A stretch of 64,000 nucleotides of DNA from Atopomonas hussainii (GTDB taxonomy: Bacteria; Pseudomonadota; Gammaproteobacteria; Pseudomonadales; Pseudomonadaceae). The notes beneath the pieces were generated by a model. That model was not told where the DNA came from. It ran no database searches and was given only the letters and a program-made list of their open reading frames with translations. Of this stretch, positions 37,070-46,600 are shown piece by piece. Where the stretch lies: positions 62,001 through 126,000 of the forward strand of contig NZ_FOAS01000005.1 of the NCBI RefSeq assembly GCF_900109735.1. The letters run 5' to 3'. Both the position numbers and the translations under genes were made by a program. How positions within the stretch are numbered: position 1 is the first letter of the stretch; each line of letters opens with the position of its first letter.

Positions 37070-37903
37070 TTAGTTTGACGTTGTTTTATCCACAAAAAGC
37101 GCACTGCCACAGCGATTACAGAAGCTGGCGTCTTCTTCGTGTTGGTCTTTTTTACAGCGTGGGCAGCTGTGCTTTAGCTGCCGCTCGTGGCGCACCGCGC
37201 GGGCCATCTCGGCACCAAAAATGCCCGTTGGCACGGCGATAATCGAATAACCGGTGAGCATCACTAAACCGGCAATCGCTTGGCCGAGCGGCGTTTGCGG
37301 GGCGATATCGCCGTAACCCACGGTAGTGAGGGTGACAATTGCCCAATACACACTCTTGGGAATGCTGGTGAAGCCGTTTTCTGGCCCTTCGATCACATAC
37401 ATCAGTGCGCCGAAGCAGAACACCAGCGTCATCACGCTGAGCATAAACACCAGAATCTTGTTGCGGCTGGCAATCAGCGCACGCATTAAGGTGCGCGCCT
37501 CGGTGCTGAACTGCACCAGCTTGAGCACGCGGAACACACGCATCAGGCGTAGCACGCGCAGCATCAGCAAATACTGCAAGTCGCCAAAGAACAGGCCCAA
37601 ATAGCCGGGCAGAATCGCCAGCACATCGACCATGCCGTAGAAGGTGAAGAGGTAGCCGCGAATCGGCCGTGGATGGCAATACAGACGTAGCGCCAGTTCG
37701 GCGGTGAACACTAAGGTGAACACCCACTCCAGCACATTAAGGGTGAAGTCGTAACGCTCATGCAGCAGTTCGATGCTGTCCAGCATGACTACCGCCACGC
37801 TGGCGATAATCAGCACCAGCAGGCACTTATCGAACAGCGCCCCGGCAGGCGTGCTGGTGCCGAAGATAATGGTGTGTATTTGCTCTTTGCGCGTAGGGCT
37901 CAC
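37070..37903 (-). CDS. Voltage-gated potassium-channel-like ion transporter with zinc-ribbon tail
   Basis: 277 residues. Six-helix voltage-gated channel fold: S1-S3 (about 25-110), an arginine-rich S4 at RVLRLMRVFRVLKLV (residues 116-130), S5 (about 150-170), the selectivity filter TTVGYGD (193-199) with flanking pore helix, and S6 (about 205-230). The cytoplasmic tail has two CxxC pairs (Cys247/250 and Cys262/265), which look like a zinc ribbon. It likely conducts potassium. It is downstream of chrA with a 4-base overlap and shares its terminator with ccmI. Confidence 0.85.
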   Translation of the reverse strand: MSPTRKEQIHTIIFGTSTPAGALFDKCLLVLIIASVAVVMLDSIELLHERYDFTLNVLEWVFTLVFTAELALRLYCHPRPIRGYLFTFYGMVDVLAILPGYLGLFFGDLQYLLMLRVLRLMRVFRVLKLVQFSTEARTLMRALIASRNKILVFMLSVMTLVFCFGALMYVIEGPENGFTSIPKSVYWAIVTLTTVGYGDIAPQTPLGQAIAGLVMLTGYSIIAVPTGIFGAEMARAVRHERQLKHSCPRCKKDQHEEDASFCNRCGSALFVDKTTSN

Positions 37904-39246
37904 AACAAACTGGCTCCAAAATTAACCAAGCCTAAGGCGGCGCTTAAACCAATCACCTTAAGCACAGACCATTGCCGTACATGCAGCAACCACACGGCCA
38001 TGATGCAGGTGCCGACAGCAAACATATCCGGCAGCTGGCTAAACGCGTGCGGCAAGAATAAGTGCCAGCCAAACACCAGCGCCAAGTGCACGATCAGGCC
38101 CACCACCGTAGCACTGATAGCGGCCATGGCTGCGGCCAAGCTGGGGATCTGCCGGGTGGACTCGACCCACGGCGCACCGAGCAAAATAAACACAAACGAG
38201 GGCAAAAAGGTAAACCAGGTGGCCACCAAAGCACCGGCCACGCCACCGGCGAGCAAGCTATCGGCGCCGAGCATGGCCTGCTGCCAACCGCCCAAGAAGC
38301 CGATGAAGGTGACGATAATAATCAGCGGTCCGGGGGTGCTTTCGCCCAGTGCTAAGCCATCGAGCATCTGGTGCGGGGTCATCCACTGGTATTGATTGAC
38401 TGCCGCATCAAACACATAGGGCAGCACCGCATAGGCGCCACCAAAGGTGACCAGCGCTGCTTTGCTAAAGAAGGTCGCAACGCTGCTCAAGCCATCATTG
38501 CCGAGCAGCAAGCCGAAAGGCAGTAACCACAGCAGGGCTCCGCAAACCAGCAATGCGGCGATTTGCTTGCGGCTGGGGCTGGCATGCGCCGGTAGCGGCG
38601 AGTGATCGTCGATTAACGCCGGCTCATGCGGTTGGTCTTTGTGGCTGCTGCCATGCCCGCCAGCGCTGAATGCCTTCGAGCCACTGCGCTGGGCAATTAG
38701 GCCAACAATAGCGGCAATGCCAATCACCCACGGAAAGGCCAAGTGCAAGAACAGCGCATTGAGCAGCGCCGCCAGTGCCATGCCCCACGCCAGTGGGTGT
38801 TTTAAGGTGCGACTGCCTAAGCGCCAGCAAGCCAAGATAATCAGCGCCAACGCAGCGGGCTTGATGCCATCAAACAGTGCGGCCACCCACGGCAAGTCGC
38901 CAAACTGCAAATACAGTGCACTGAGGGCGATGAGTAGAATCACCGAGGGCAGAATAAATAAGCCACCGGCGATAATCCCACCGATACGCCCATGCAGCAG
39001 CCAGCCCATATAGGTGGCCAGTTGTTGCGCTTCTGGCCCGGGCAGCAACATGCAGTAGTTCAGCGCATGCAAAAACCGCGATTCGCTGATCCAGCGGCGC
39101 CGCTCGACCAATTCGCGGTGCATCAAGGCAATTTGCCCAGCGGGGCCGCCAAAGCTGATCAGCCCCAGCAACAACCAATAGCGGGTGGCTTGCCAGAGGG
39201 TGGGCCAGTGCGGGGCAGGTGTTTCGTGCGGGCTGCTCATGCTCAT
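37900..39246 (-). CDS. chrA: Chromate transporter, long-chain CHR family (ChrA)
   Basis: 448 residues, two CHR domains of about 200 residues each linked by a charged loop (about 198-230). The first starts RYWLLLGLISFGGPAGQIALMH, with LPGPEAQQLATYMGW. The second carries AALVTFGGAYAVLPYVFDAAV and GLALGESTPGPLIIIVTFIGF. The family exports chromate, in some members with sulfate-like anion specificity. Start: ATG 39246, or ATG 39240 two codons in. It overlaps the channel gene by 4 bases. Confidence 0.9.
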   Translation of the reverse strand: MSMSSPHETPAPHWPTLWQATRYWLLLGLISFGGPAGQIALMHRELVERRRWISESRFLHALNYCMLLPGPEAQQLATYMGWLLHGRIGGIIAGGLFILPSVILLIALSALYLQFGDLPWVAALFDGIKPAALALIILACWRLGSRTLKHPLAWGMALAALLNALFLHLAFPWVIGIAAIVGLIAQRSGSKAFSAGGHGSSHKDQPHEPALIDDHSPLPAHASPSRKQIAALLVCGALLWLLPFGLLLGNDGLSSVATFFSKAALVTFGGAYAVLPYVFDAAVNQYQWMTPHQMLDGLALGESTPGPLIIIVTFIGFLGGWQQAMLGADSLLAGGVAGALVATWFTFLPSFVFILLGAPWVESTRQIPSLAAAMAAISATVVGLIVHLALVFGWHLFLPHAFSQLPDMFAVGTCIMAVWLLHVRQWSVLKVIGLSAALGLVNFGASLL

Positions 39247-39377
39247 GCTCAGGCCTAAGTCAGGGTTTGCGGCAGGCTAATGACTCTGTATGACAGGAGC
39301 AAGCGCCGCGTGCAGACCTAGTGGGCATGCGCTGCTCAGTTATGCTGTGCTCATACAAAGAGCTTGGAGTGGGTTTA

Positions 39378-40442
39378 ATGGCGGATGCGTTGGGCGCCAG
39401 TATCGACTTAATGCTGCGTGGCGGCTGTTTGGGCTTGCTGTTGCTGGTGGGGCTGCGCTTGGCCGCGCCGCCACCTGCCGTGAGCAAGCGTCTGTGCCTA
39501 TTGTTGGTGCTGAGTATTGCAGGCTATTTATTCGCTGGCAGTAGCCTATTGCCGGCGCTGCCTTGGCCATTGCAGGTCAGCTTGATTCTGTTGGCGACTA
39601 TTGCCCCCGCCTGTTTTTGGCTATTTGCCCAAGCCTTATTTGATGATGCCTTTACTTGGCGAGGCTATTTATGGCTGCCGCTGCTGGCCTTGGCTGGACT
39701 GTCGGTATTGATGCAGTGTGGTGGTTTGCCGTGGCTCAGCGTGGCGCAGCTGGCGGTGGTGCAGCACGTGCTTGCTGGCGGCCTGATTTGCCATGTGCTG
39801 TGGCTGATCTGGCGTGGGCAGGGCGCCGACTTGCTCGAGCAGCGCCGACATTTGCGCCTGTGGTTAGGCCCGGGTGTGGGTATGTATATCTTGCTGGTGC
39901 TGTTGGTTGAGCTGGGCTACGGGCAAAACCCAGAGCCGCCATGGCTGGAGCGACTCAACTTGGTCGGTATTGGCTTAGTCACGCTGTGGCTGAGCCTGCG
40001 GCTCGAAGCATTGCTGGCGCTGTTAAGCCCTGTTGCCGCTAGCGCAGCAAGGCCAGAGTCGGCTGCTACGGTTGCCGAGCCTGCGCTGACCGCTGAAGAG
40101 CAAGCGGCGTTACAGCGCTTACAGTGCGCGATGGATGATGAACAGCTATGGGCACGTGCCAATCTCAGCTTGGCCGATCTGGCCAGCCACTTAGGTATGC
40201 CTGATTACCGCTTGCGCCAGTTAATAAATGGCGCTTTAGGTCAGCGCAATTTCAACAGCTACCTGAATCAGTTTCGTATTGCTGCCGCGTGCACTCAGCT
40301 GGCAGACCCCGCCCGGCAGCGTTTGCCAATTTTGACCATTGCCTTGGATGTCGGCTTTGCCTCGATTGGGCCCTTTAATCGTGCCTTTAAAGCACAGCAG
40401 GGCATGACGCCGAGCGAATTCCGCCAAAACAATCTGATTTAA
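39378..40442 (+). CDS. AraC-family regulator with seven-helix membrane N-terminus
   Basis: 354 residues from ATG 39378, with GGAGT seven bases before. Seven hydrophobic segments fill residues 10-215. The C-terminal about 105 residues are an AraC/XylS double helix-turn-helix: LSLADLASHLGMPDYRLRQLING and TIALDVGFASIGPFNRAFKAQQGMTPSEFR. So the DNA-binding domain is tethered to the membrane, suggesting that a lipophilic or membrane signal is sensed. It precedes the sterol-desaturase-like gene by 187 bases, the probable target. An upstream start at 39321 is possible but lacks family support. Confidence 0.8.
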   Translation: MADALGASIDLMLRGGCLGLLLLVGLRLAAPPPAVSKRLCLLLVLSIAGYLFAGSSLLPALPWPLQVSLILLATIAPACFWLFAQALFDDAFTWRGYLWLPLLALAGLSVLMQCGGLPWLSVAQLAVVQHVLAGGLICHVLWLIWRGQGADLLEQRRHLRLWLGPGVGMYILLVLLVELGYGQNPEPPWLERLNLVGIGLVTLWLSLRLEALLALLSPVAASAARPESAATVAEPALTAEEQAALQRLQCAMDDEQLWARANLSLADLASHLGMPDYRLRQLINGALGQRNFNSYLNQFRIAAACTQLADPARQRLPILTIALDVGFASIGPFNRAFKAQQGMTPSEFRQNNLI

Positions 40443-40481
40443 AGGTCTGCACGAACCAGTGACTGCGTTGTGCGGCGCTTG

Positions 40482-40572
40482 AATCGTTCGACGATTAAAT
40501 CAGCGTTGGCCTAACCGAAACGTAAAAAAGCGCGCCGATTACAGATTCGACCAGCTTTTTTAACAAATCGGC
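40482..40572. promoter_or_regulatory. Nested inverted repeats between the AraC-type gene and the desaturase gene
   Basis: Three inverted repeats occur here. AATCGT-TCG-ACGATT lies at 40482-40496. AAAAAAGC (40524-40531) pairs with GCTTTTTT (40554-40561). GCCGATT (40533-40539) pairs with AATCGGC (40566-40572). The last two interleave, so they cannot form together, and could be regulator sites or alternative RNA folds. A terminator for the AraC gene is also possible. Confidence 0.35.
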
Positions 40573-40629
40573 CAGACCTCGTGCCGCGCTTGTTACACGC
40601 TGACTGCCGATGAATTCGGAGTCGCGATC

Positions 40630-41412
40630 ATGCTAACCCTAGCCCAGCTACACACTGCCTTACTGCACGATATCGTTAAGTACCTGCTGTTTGCTGGGGG
40701 CTTGACGCTGTTGTTGTTTTGCCTGCGTGGTCGCCTCGCTGGCCGGCGTATACAAATGCGCCGTCCGCAGTGGGCGGATTACCGACGCGAAATTCTCTGG
40801 TCGCTGTGCACCGCCAGTCTGTTCGCGGTGAGCAGCTTAGTGGGCATCGTCTGGTTGGCTCAGCAGGGTGTTGGCCAGTTGTATTGGCAGCTAAGTGATT
40901 ACAGTGCGGCTTACGCGCTGGGCACTCTGTTGCTGATGATTGTCGCCCACGATGCGTATTTCTATTGGACGCATCGCGCCCTGCACAGCCGCTGGCTGCG
41001 CCGTTTGCATGTGCTGCATCACCGCTCGCGCACGCCCAGTCCGTGGGCGGCCTATGCCTTTCACCCGGGCGAGGCGCTGACTCACGTGTTGTTTCCCATC
41101 TTGTTTGCCCAACTGGTGCCGCTGCATCCGTTTGTTTTACTGCTGTGGAGCGTGCACATGATTGCCCGCAATGTGGTCGGACATGCTGGTTATGAGCTGT
41201 TCCCGCGCGTGATGCTGCACAGCGGTTGGTTTAACTGGCTGACCACCACCACGCATCACGACCTGCACCACCAGAACGGGCGTTACAACTACGGCTTGTA
41301 TTTCACTTGGTGGGATCGCTGCTGCGGCACGGAACATCCGCAGTATGCGCAGCGTTTAGCGCAGGCGTTGCAGCGCTCGGCTAATGAGCAAGGCGAGCGG
41401 GCAGGGGCTTAA
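40630..41412 (+). CDS. Sterol desaturase / fatty acid hydroxylase family protein
   Basis: 260 residues, four or five membrane segments. The di-iron histidine clusters are HDAYFYWTHRALH (H107, H115, H119), HVLHHRS (H127, H130, H131) and THHDLHHQ (H209, H210, H213, H214). The family hydroxylates or desaturates lipid carbons with oxygen and reductant. Substrate cannot be read from sequence; sterol is unlikely in bacteria, so a fatty acyl or hopanoid-like lipid is more probable. Preceded by the membrane AraC-type regulator. ATG 40630 has CGGAGTCGCG upstream. Confidence 0.85.
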   Translation: MLTLAQLHTALLHDIVKYLLFAGGLTLLLFCLRGRLAGRRIQMRRPQWADYRREILWSLCTASLFAVSSLVGIVWLAQQGVGQLYWQLSDYSAAYALGTLLLMIVAHDAYFYWTHRALHSRWLRRLHVLHHRSRTPSPWAAYAFHPGEALTHVLFPILFAQLVPLHPFVLLLWSVHMIARNVVGHAGYELFPRVMLHSGWFNWLTTTTHHDLHHQNGRYNYGLYFTWWDRCCGTEHPQYAQRLAQALQRSANEQGERAGA

Positions 41413-41425
41413 AAACAACCCCCGA

Positions 41426-41454
41426 CAGACAGTGTGAAAACTACTGCACTTGGC
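41426..41454 (-). repeat. Intergenic repeat copy B
   Basis: On the minus strand this 29-base unit (GCCAAGTGCAGTAGTTTTCA followed by CACTGTCTG) matches 27 of 29 bases of copy A at 50574-50602. It lies 14 bases after the desaturase-like gene. Confidence 0.8.
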
Positions 41455-41549
41455 TATGCGGCGTTAAAAGCAGGCTCAGAATGCTCATTCACCACACGTA
41501 AACTGTGCTTTTTCGCCTGTTTTTGCCTTGCCTAGCCTGCGCTCGCGAC

Positions 41550-41566
41550 GTTTTCACACAGCCTGC
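41550..41566 (+). repeat. Intergenic repeat copy C (core only)
   Basis: GTTTTCACACAGCCTGC matches the core of copy A in 16 of 17 bases. Copies B and C are about 95 bases apart and inverted within the 194-base region between the desaturase-like gene and alkB. Confidence 0.6.
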
Positions 41567-41606
41567 CAAGCAGGGCTGATTGCACGGGGGCGTGGAGAAA
41601 AACGCG

Positions 41607-42743
41607 TTAAGCGGCTTGTTGGTTTTCGCTCAGTTGATGCTCTTCGCCAGCGTAGTAAGCCCGCACGCGGGGGTTCATTACCGCTTTCCACAGTGGCGGT
41701 ACTAAGGCCAGTACCACCATGCCGGCGTAACCGTTGGGCAGCTGTGGGCTGTCGTCAAAGTGGCGCAGCACTTGATAACGACGCTTGGCGTTGGCGTGAT
41801 GGTCGGAGTGGCGCTGCAAGTGGAACAAGAACAGGTTGGTGAGCAGAAAGTTGCTGTTCCACGAGTGCTCCGGCGTGGTGCGCTCGTAGCGGCCGTTGTC
41901 CAGCTTGCGGCGGTGTAGGCCGTAGTGTTCTACGTAGTTAACGATTTCCAGCAGGGTGAAGGCGACAAAGCTCTGGCCCAAGAAGTACGCCACGCCAATC
42001 CAGCCAAAGGCGATACCGAAGCCCACGGCCATCAGTGCGCTTAGGCCATACCAGCCAATCAGCTCGTTATGGTGCGAGAACACCGGCAGGTTTTTGCGCT
42101 TTAAACGCTCGGCTTCCAGCTTCCAAGCATTTAAAAAGTTGTGCAGATAGGCATGCGGCAAAAACTGATAGAGGCTCTGGTTAAAACGCGCCGACGAGGC
42201 GTCTTCCGGGGTAGAGACATGCACATGGTGGCCGCGCACATGCTCAACCTTAAAGCCAGCGTAGCACACCGCCGCGAGCAATAAACCGCCGGCGTTTTGC
42301 TCCAGTTTCGGGTCTTTGTGCACCAGCTCATGGGCCACGGTAATACCAATGCCGCCGGTGACGGTGCCGATCGACAACAGCCAGCCCAGTTGACCTGCCC
42401 AGCTCCATAGCTCGTTAGTGGCAAATACCCAGCCGCCCCAGCCAATCAGGCCCAGCAGCATGGGTACACTCAGCAGGCTTAACCAGCGGTAGTATGTTTG
42501 CTCGCTCAGCGCGTCTACTTCGGCGCCTTCTTCGGGGTTGGCTGGGTCGCGGCCGAGCAGGGCGTCGAGCAGCGGAATCACCCCAAATACCACGATGGGG
42601 GTAAAGAAGGCCCACAGGTTTGGCAGCTCACTGCCTTGCGCTTGCAGGTAAGAAAACGGCACGGCGAGCACGAACAGCATCCACAGCCAATAGCCGTAGC
42701 GCTTAATGGTCAGCATGGTTTGGGGGGACAAATGCGCCAACAT
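41607..42743 (-). CDS. alkB: Alkane 1-monooxygenase AlkB
   Basis: 378 residues, six membrane segments. Family histidine boxes: HELVH (H138, H142), EHVRGHH (H168, H172, H173), the NYVEHYGLH motif (H273) and LQRHSDHH (H312, H315, H316). It is a membrane di-iron enzyme that oxidises medium- to long-chain alkanes to 1-alkanols using rubredoxin electrons; no rubredoxin domain is fused and no rubredoxin gene is nearby. Divergent from a GntR/FadR-type regulator with a matching operator 40 bases upstream. The same alkB-gntR-smc order is seen in Pseudomonas aeruginosa (alkB2). Confidence 0.95.
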   Translation of the reverse strand: MLAHLSPQTMLTIKRYGYWLWMLFVLAVPFSYLQAQGSELPNLWAFFTPIVVFGVIPLLDALLGRDPANPEEGAEVDALSEQTYYRWLSLLSVPMLLGLIGWGGWVFATNELWSWAGQLGWLLSIGTVTGGIGITVAHELVHKDPKLEQNAGGLLLAAVCYAGFKVEHVRGHHVHVSTPEDASSARFNQSLYQFLPHAYLHNFLNAWKLEAERLKRKNLPVFSHHNELIGWYGLSALMAVGFGIAFGWIGVAYFLGQSFVAFTLLEIVNYVEHYGLHRRKLDNGRYERTTPEHSWNSNFLLTNLFLFHLQRHSDHHANAKRRYQVLRHFDDSPQLPNGYAGMVVLALVPPLWKAVMNPRVRAYYAGEEHQLSENQQAA

Positions 42744-42782
42744 GGAAAACTCCGCTGAGGTTGTTGTTATCGGTGTTGTTAA

Positions 42783-42797
42783 GATTGTCCTACAATC
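42783..42797. promoter_or_regulatory. FadR/GntR-type operator in front of alkB
   Basis: GATTGT-CCT-ACAATC is a perfect inverted repeat. Its core TTGTCCTACAA fits the FadR-subfamily consensus TNGTNNNACNA. It sits 40-54 bases upstream of alkB, a position where a repressor could block transcription. A weaker palindrome CCAAcCTTAGaTTGG is at 42822-42836. Confidence 0.6.
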
Positions 42798-42899
42798 CTA
42801 CAAGTAGCAAGGCGCGATAGGCCAACCTTAGATTGGTCGGCGGCGAGTTTGTCCGTGATCATGGTTTGTGCATCCCGCTGCGCCGTGTACTGCGTGGCA

Positions 42900-42926
42900 T
42901 TGCCGGGCGGGTGGCTGTGGTATTCT
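42900..42926 (+). promoter_or_regulatory. Possible promoter for gntR-smc
   Basis: TGGTATTCT (an extended -10 form, TATTCT at 42921-42926) with TTGCCG at 42900-42905, spacing 15. Located 47 bases before the gntR ATG. Confidence 0.35.
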
Positions 42927-42973
42927 GCGCCGCTTGAGCTGGCCGCGCGATGCGCCAGTTGATAAGGATTGCC

Positions 42974-43630
42974 ATGAGTTTCAAAGCCCCCGACAGCCTA
43001 GCCGAGCAAATCGCGCAGCACTTGAGCCAACGCATCATTCGCGGCGAGCTAAAGCCCTGCGAGCGGATTCAAGAGATTAAAGTCACCAGCGAGCTAAACG
43101 TCAGTCGCGGCTCGGTGCGTGAGGCTTTGTTGATTTTGCAGCGTCGCCACTTAGTGACCATTCCGCCACGCCGTGGCGCTATGGTCGCCGAGCTGACCGC
43201 GCACCATGTGCAGGCTCTGTATGCCTTGGTCAAAGAGCTGTACATGCTGCTCGCCGCCGAAGTGGCTGGCACTTGGCAGCACGACAGCGAGCTCGATGTG
43301 TTTGTCGGCATTCAGCGCGGCTTACTGCAGGCCGCCCAAGAGCAAGACGTGCAGCGCTTTGTCGAGAACAGCTTTGAGATACTCCACGCCGGCTTAACCT
43401 TTGTCGACAACCCCTACCTGCGCGACGTGGTGCTTAACCTGCTGCCAGCTATTCAGCGCACCTATTTCTTCAGCTTGGCGCGTCGGCAAGGCGAAATGCA
43501 CACCTTCCTCGACACCTATGCACGCTTATTGCAGGCTATCCGCCAACGCGATCAAGCCACCGCACGCCATGTGATGGATGAGTACGCCCAGCACAACTGT
43601 GCCTTGGTGATTGCGGCGCTTAACCAATAA
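42974..43630 (+). CDS. GntR-family regulator, FadR/FCD subfamily
   Basis: 218 residues from ATG 42974 (MSFKAPDSLAEQIAQHLSQR), after AAGGAT; an in-frame ATG at 42950 is less likely. N-terminal winged helix (about 8-75) with IIRGELKPCERIQEIKVTSELNVSRGSVREALLIL, and a helical FCD effector domain (about 85-215). The neighbour alkB and the FadR-like operator suggest control of alkane hydroxylation by a fatty-acid-type effector; this is inference. smc starts 12 bases after its stop, so the pair is likely co-transcribed. Confidence 0.9.
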   Translation: MSFKAPDSLAEQIAQHLSQRIIRGELKPCERIQEIKVTSELNVSRGSVREALLILQRRHLVTIPPRRGAMVAELTAHHVQALYALVKELYMLLAAEVAGTWQHDSELDVFVGIQRGLLQAAQEQDVQRFVENSFEILHAGLTFVDNPYLRDVVLNLLPAIQRTYFFSLARRQGEMHTFLDTYARLLQAIRQRDQATARHVMDEYAQHNCALVIAALNQ

Positions 43631-43642
43631 AGGACACCGCAC

Positions 43643-46600
43643 ATGCGCCTTAAGTGCATCAAATTGGCCGGCTTCAAATCCTTTGTCGACCCGACCACCG
43701 TGCACTTCACCGCCAATATGAGTGCGGTGATTGGCCCCAATGGCTGCGGCAAGTCCAACATCATCGACGCCGTGCGCTGGGTGATGGGCGAAAGCTCAGC
43801 AAAAAACCTGCGCGGCGACTCGATGACCGACGTCATCTTTAATGGCTCCAACAGCCGTAAGCCGGTGGGACAGGCGTCTATCGAACTGATCTTCGATAAC
43901 AGCGATGGCACCTTGCGTGGCGAGTACGCGCAATACGCGGAAATCTCCATCCGCCGCAAAGTCACCCGTGAAGCGCAAAACACCTATTATTTAAACGGCG
44001 TGAAGTGCCGCCGCCGCGATATCACCGACATCTTTTTAGGCACCGGCCTTGGCCCGCGCAGCTACTCGATTATCGAGCAGGGCATGATCTCCAAACTGAT
44101 TGAGTCCAAGCCTGAAGAGCTGCGTAACTACATTGAAGAAGCGGCGGGTATCTCGAAGTACAAAGAGCGCCGCCGCGACACCGAAAACCGCATCCGCCGC
44201 ACGCACGAAAACCTCGCCCGTTTAACTGACTTGCGCGATGAGTTGGAGCGTCAGCTGTCGCACCTGCACCGCCAAGCGCAGGCGGCCGAGAAGTACAAAG
44301 AATTTAAAGCCGAAGAGCGCAAGCTCAAGGCCGAACTCACTGCACTGCGCTGGCGCACCTTGCAAGAGCAAGTCGAGCAGCGCGAACGGGTGATTGCCGA
44401 TCAAGAAATCGCCCTCGAAGCCCTGATCGCCGAGCAGCGCAGCGCCGATGCTGAAATCGAACGCCAGCGCGATGGCCATCACGAACTATCCGAGCAGTTC
44501 AATCAGGCCCAAGGGCGCTTTTATTCGGTGGGCAGCGACATTGCCCGCATCGAGCAAAGCATTCAGCACGGTCAGCAGCGTTTGCGTCAGCTGCAAGATG
44601 ACTTGCGCGAAGCCGAGCGCGCGCGCAGTGAAAACGCCGCGCATTTGGGCCATGACGAAACTCTCTACGCTACCTTGGGTGAGGAGCTGGCCATGCTCGA
44701 ACCCGAGCTGGAAATGAGCCAAGCGGCCAGCGAAGACAGCGCCGAGCGCCTAGAACGCGCCGAGCAAGCCATGCAGCAGTGGCAGCAGGCGTGGGATCAG
44801 TTCAACCAGAACAGCGCCACCCCGCGTCAGCAGGCCGAAGTCGAGCAGGCGCGCATTCGTCATCTGGAGCAAACCCTCGAGCGTTTGGCCGAGCGCCGTC
44901 GCCGTTTGCACGATGAACAAACCCTGCTTGGCCAAAACCAAGAGGCCGAAGCCTTGGCCGAGCTGGACGAGCGCCTGTTTGTGCAGGAAGAGCGCATGGC
45001 CGAGCTGGCCGAGCAAGAACAAGCCTGCCAAGTGCAGCGTTTAAGCGCGACGAATCAGCTGGAAGCTTTACAGCGCGAGCAGCAAGCCGAGCAAAACCAG
45101 TTACAGCAGTGCTTAGGCCGCATTGCTTCGCTCAGCGCCTTGGTGGAGGCCGCGCGCGAGCAAGGCCAAGGCGTACAGCAGTGGCTCACCCGGCAAGCGC
45201 TGGAGCTGCCGCTATTAAGTGACGAACTAAAAGTCGCCGAAGGCTGGGAGCTGGCGGTCGAGACGGTGCTGGCCAGCGATCTGCAAGCGCTGTGTTTAGA
45301 CGCCAGCCAACTCCGTGAGCTGGACTTAGCCGACTTGGCCAGTGGCGAGCTGCGCTTGGCCTGGTCTGCCGCAGCGCCTAGCCTGCCGGGCAGCCTGCTG
45401 GAGAAAGTCAGCAGCACACGCGATTTATCGCCGTGGCTGGGGCAGGTGCTGCCGGTTTCCTCGTTGGAAGAAGCTTTGACTCAGCGCGCTAATTTGCCCG
45501 CTGGCGCGAGCTTGATCACCCCCGAAGGCTTTTGGCTGGGCCAGCACTTTTTGCGCGTTAAGCGCGGTGGCGAGGCCGAACAAGGTTTGCTGGCGCGTGC
45601 CCAGCAGCTTGAAGCCGATGAACAACAACGCGACACCTTGCAAGCCAGCTTGGAACGGCGCAGCAGCAAGCTGGAGCAAGCCCGCCAAGCGCTGGCCGAT
45701 GGTGAGCGTGAGCGCGATGAGCTGCGCGCCGTGCAGCAACAAGTGCAGCGTGAGCAAGGCCAGCTGCAAGCCGAGCGCTCGGCGCTGGCCGCGCGGGGCG
45801 AGCAGCAAGCCTTACGCCGCCAGCAGCTGCAAAACGAACTGGACGACGTGCAGCTGCAACAAGAGCAAGAGCAAGAAAACCTAGGCCTTGCCCGCGCCAC
45901 GCTGGAACAGGCGCTGGAAAGCATGGCCAGCGACAGCGAGCAGCGTGAAGCCTTACTCAGTCAGCGCGATGGCTTGCGCGAGCAACTCGATCGTGCGCGG
46001 CAAGAAGGTCGCCAGCAGAAAGACCATGCTCATCAATTGGCGGTGCGGGCCGGTTCGTTGCGCGCCCAGCATGACGCCACCGGCAAAGCCTTAGAGCGCT
46101 TGCGCATGCAGTCGGCGATGCTGGCGGAAAAACTCGATCAGCTCAGTCTCAATCTGGAAGAGGGCGATGAGCCGCTCACCGAGCTGCGCATGAAGCTCGA
46201 AGAACAGCTCGAGCGCCGCATGGCCGTGGACGAAGAGTTGCGTGTGGCCCGATTGGCTCTAGAAGACGCCGACCGCCTGCTGCGCGATGCAGAAAAACGT
46301 CGCAGCCAAGCCGAGCAGCAAGCCCAGCTGCTGCGCGGCCAGCTAGAACAGCAGCGCATGGGCTGGCAGAGCTTTAGCGTGCAGCGCGAAACCTTGCAGC
46401 AGCAGCTCAGCGAGCAAAGCTTGAGCGCGCCCACCTTGCTTGCCGACATGCCGGCCGACGCCAACGAAAAGGCCTGGGACGAAGAACTGGAGCGCTTAGC
46501 CGGGCGCATTAGTCGTCTTGGTCCGATCAACTTGGCGGCCATCGAAGAGTATGAGCAGCAATCTGAGCGTAAGCGTTATTTGGATGCGCAAGACGCCGAC

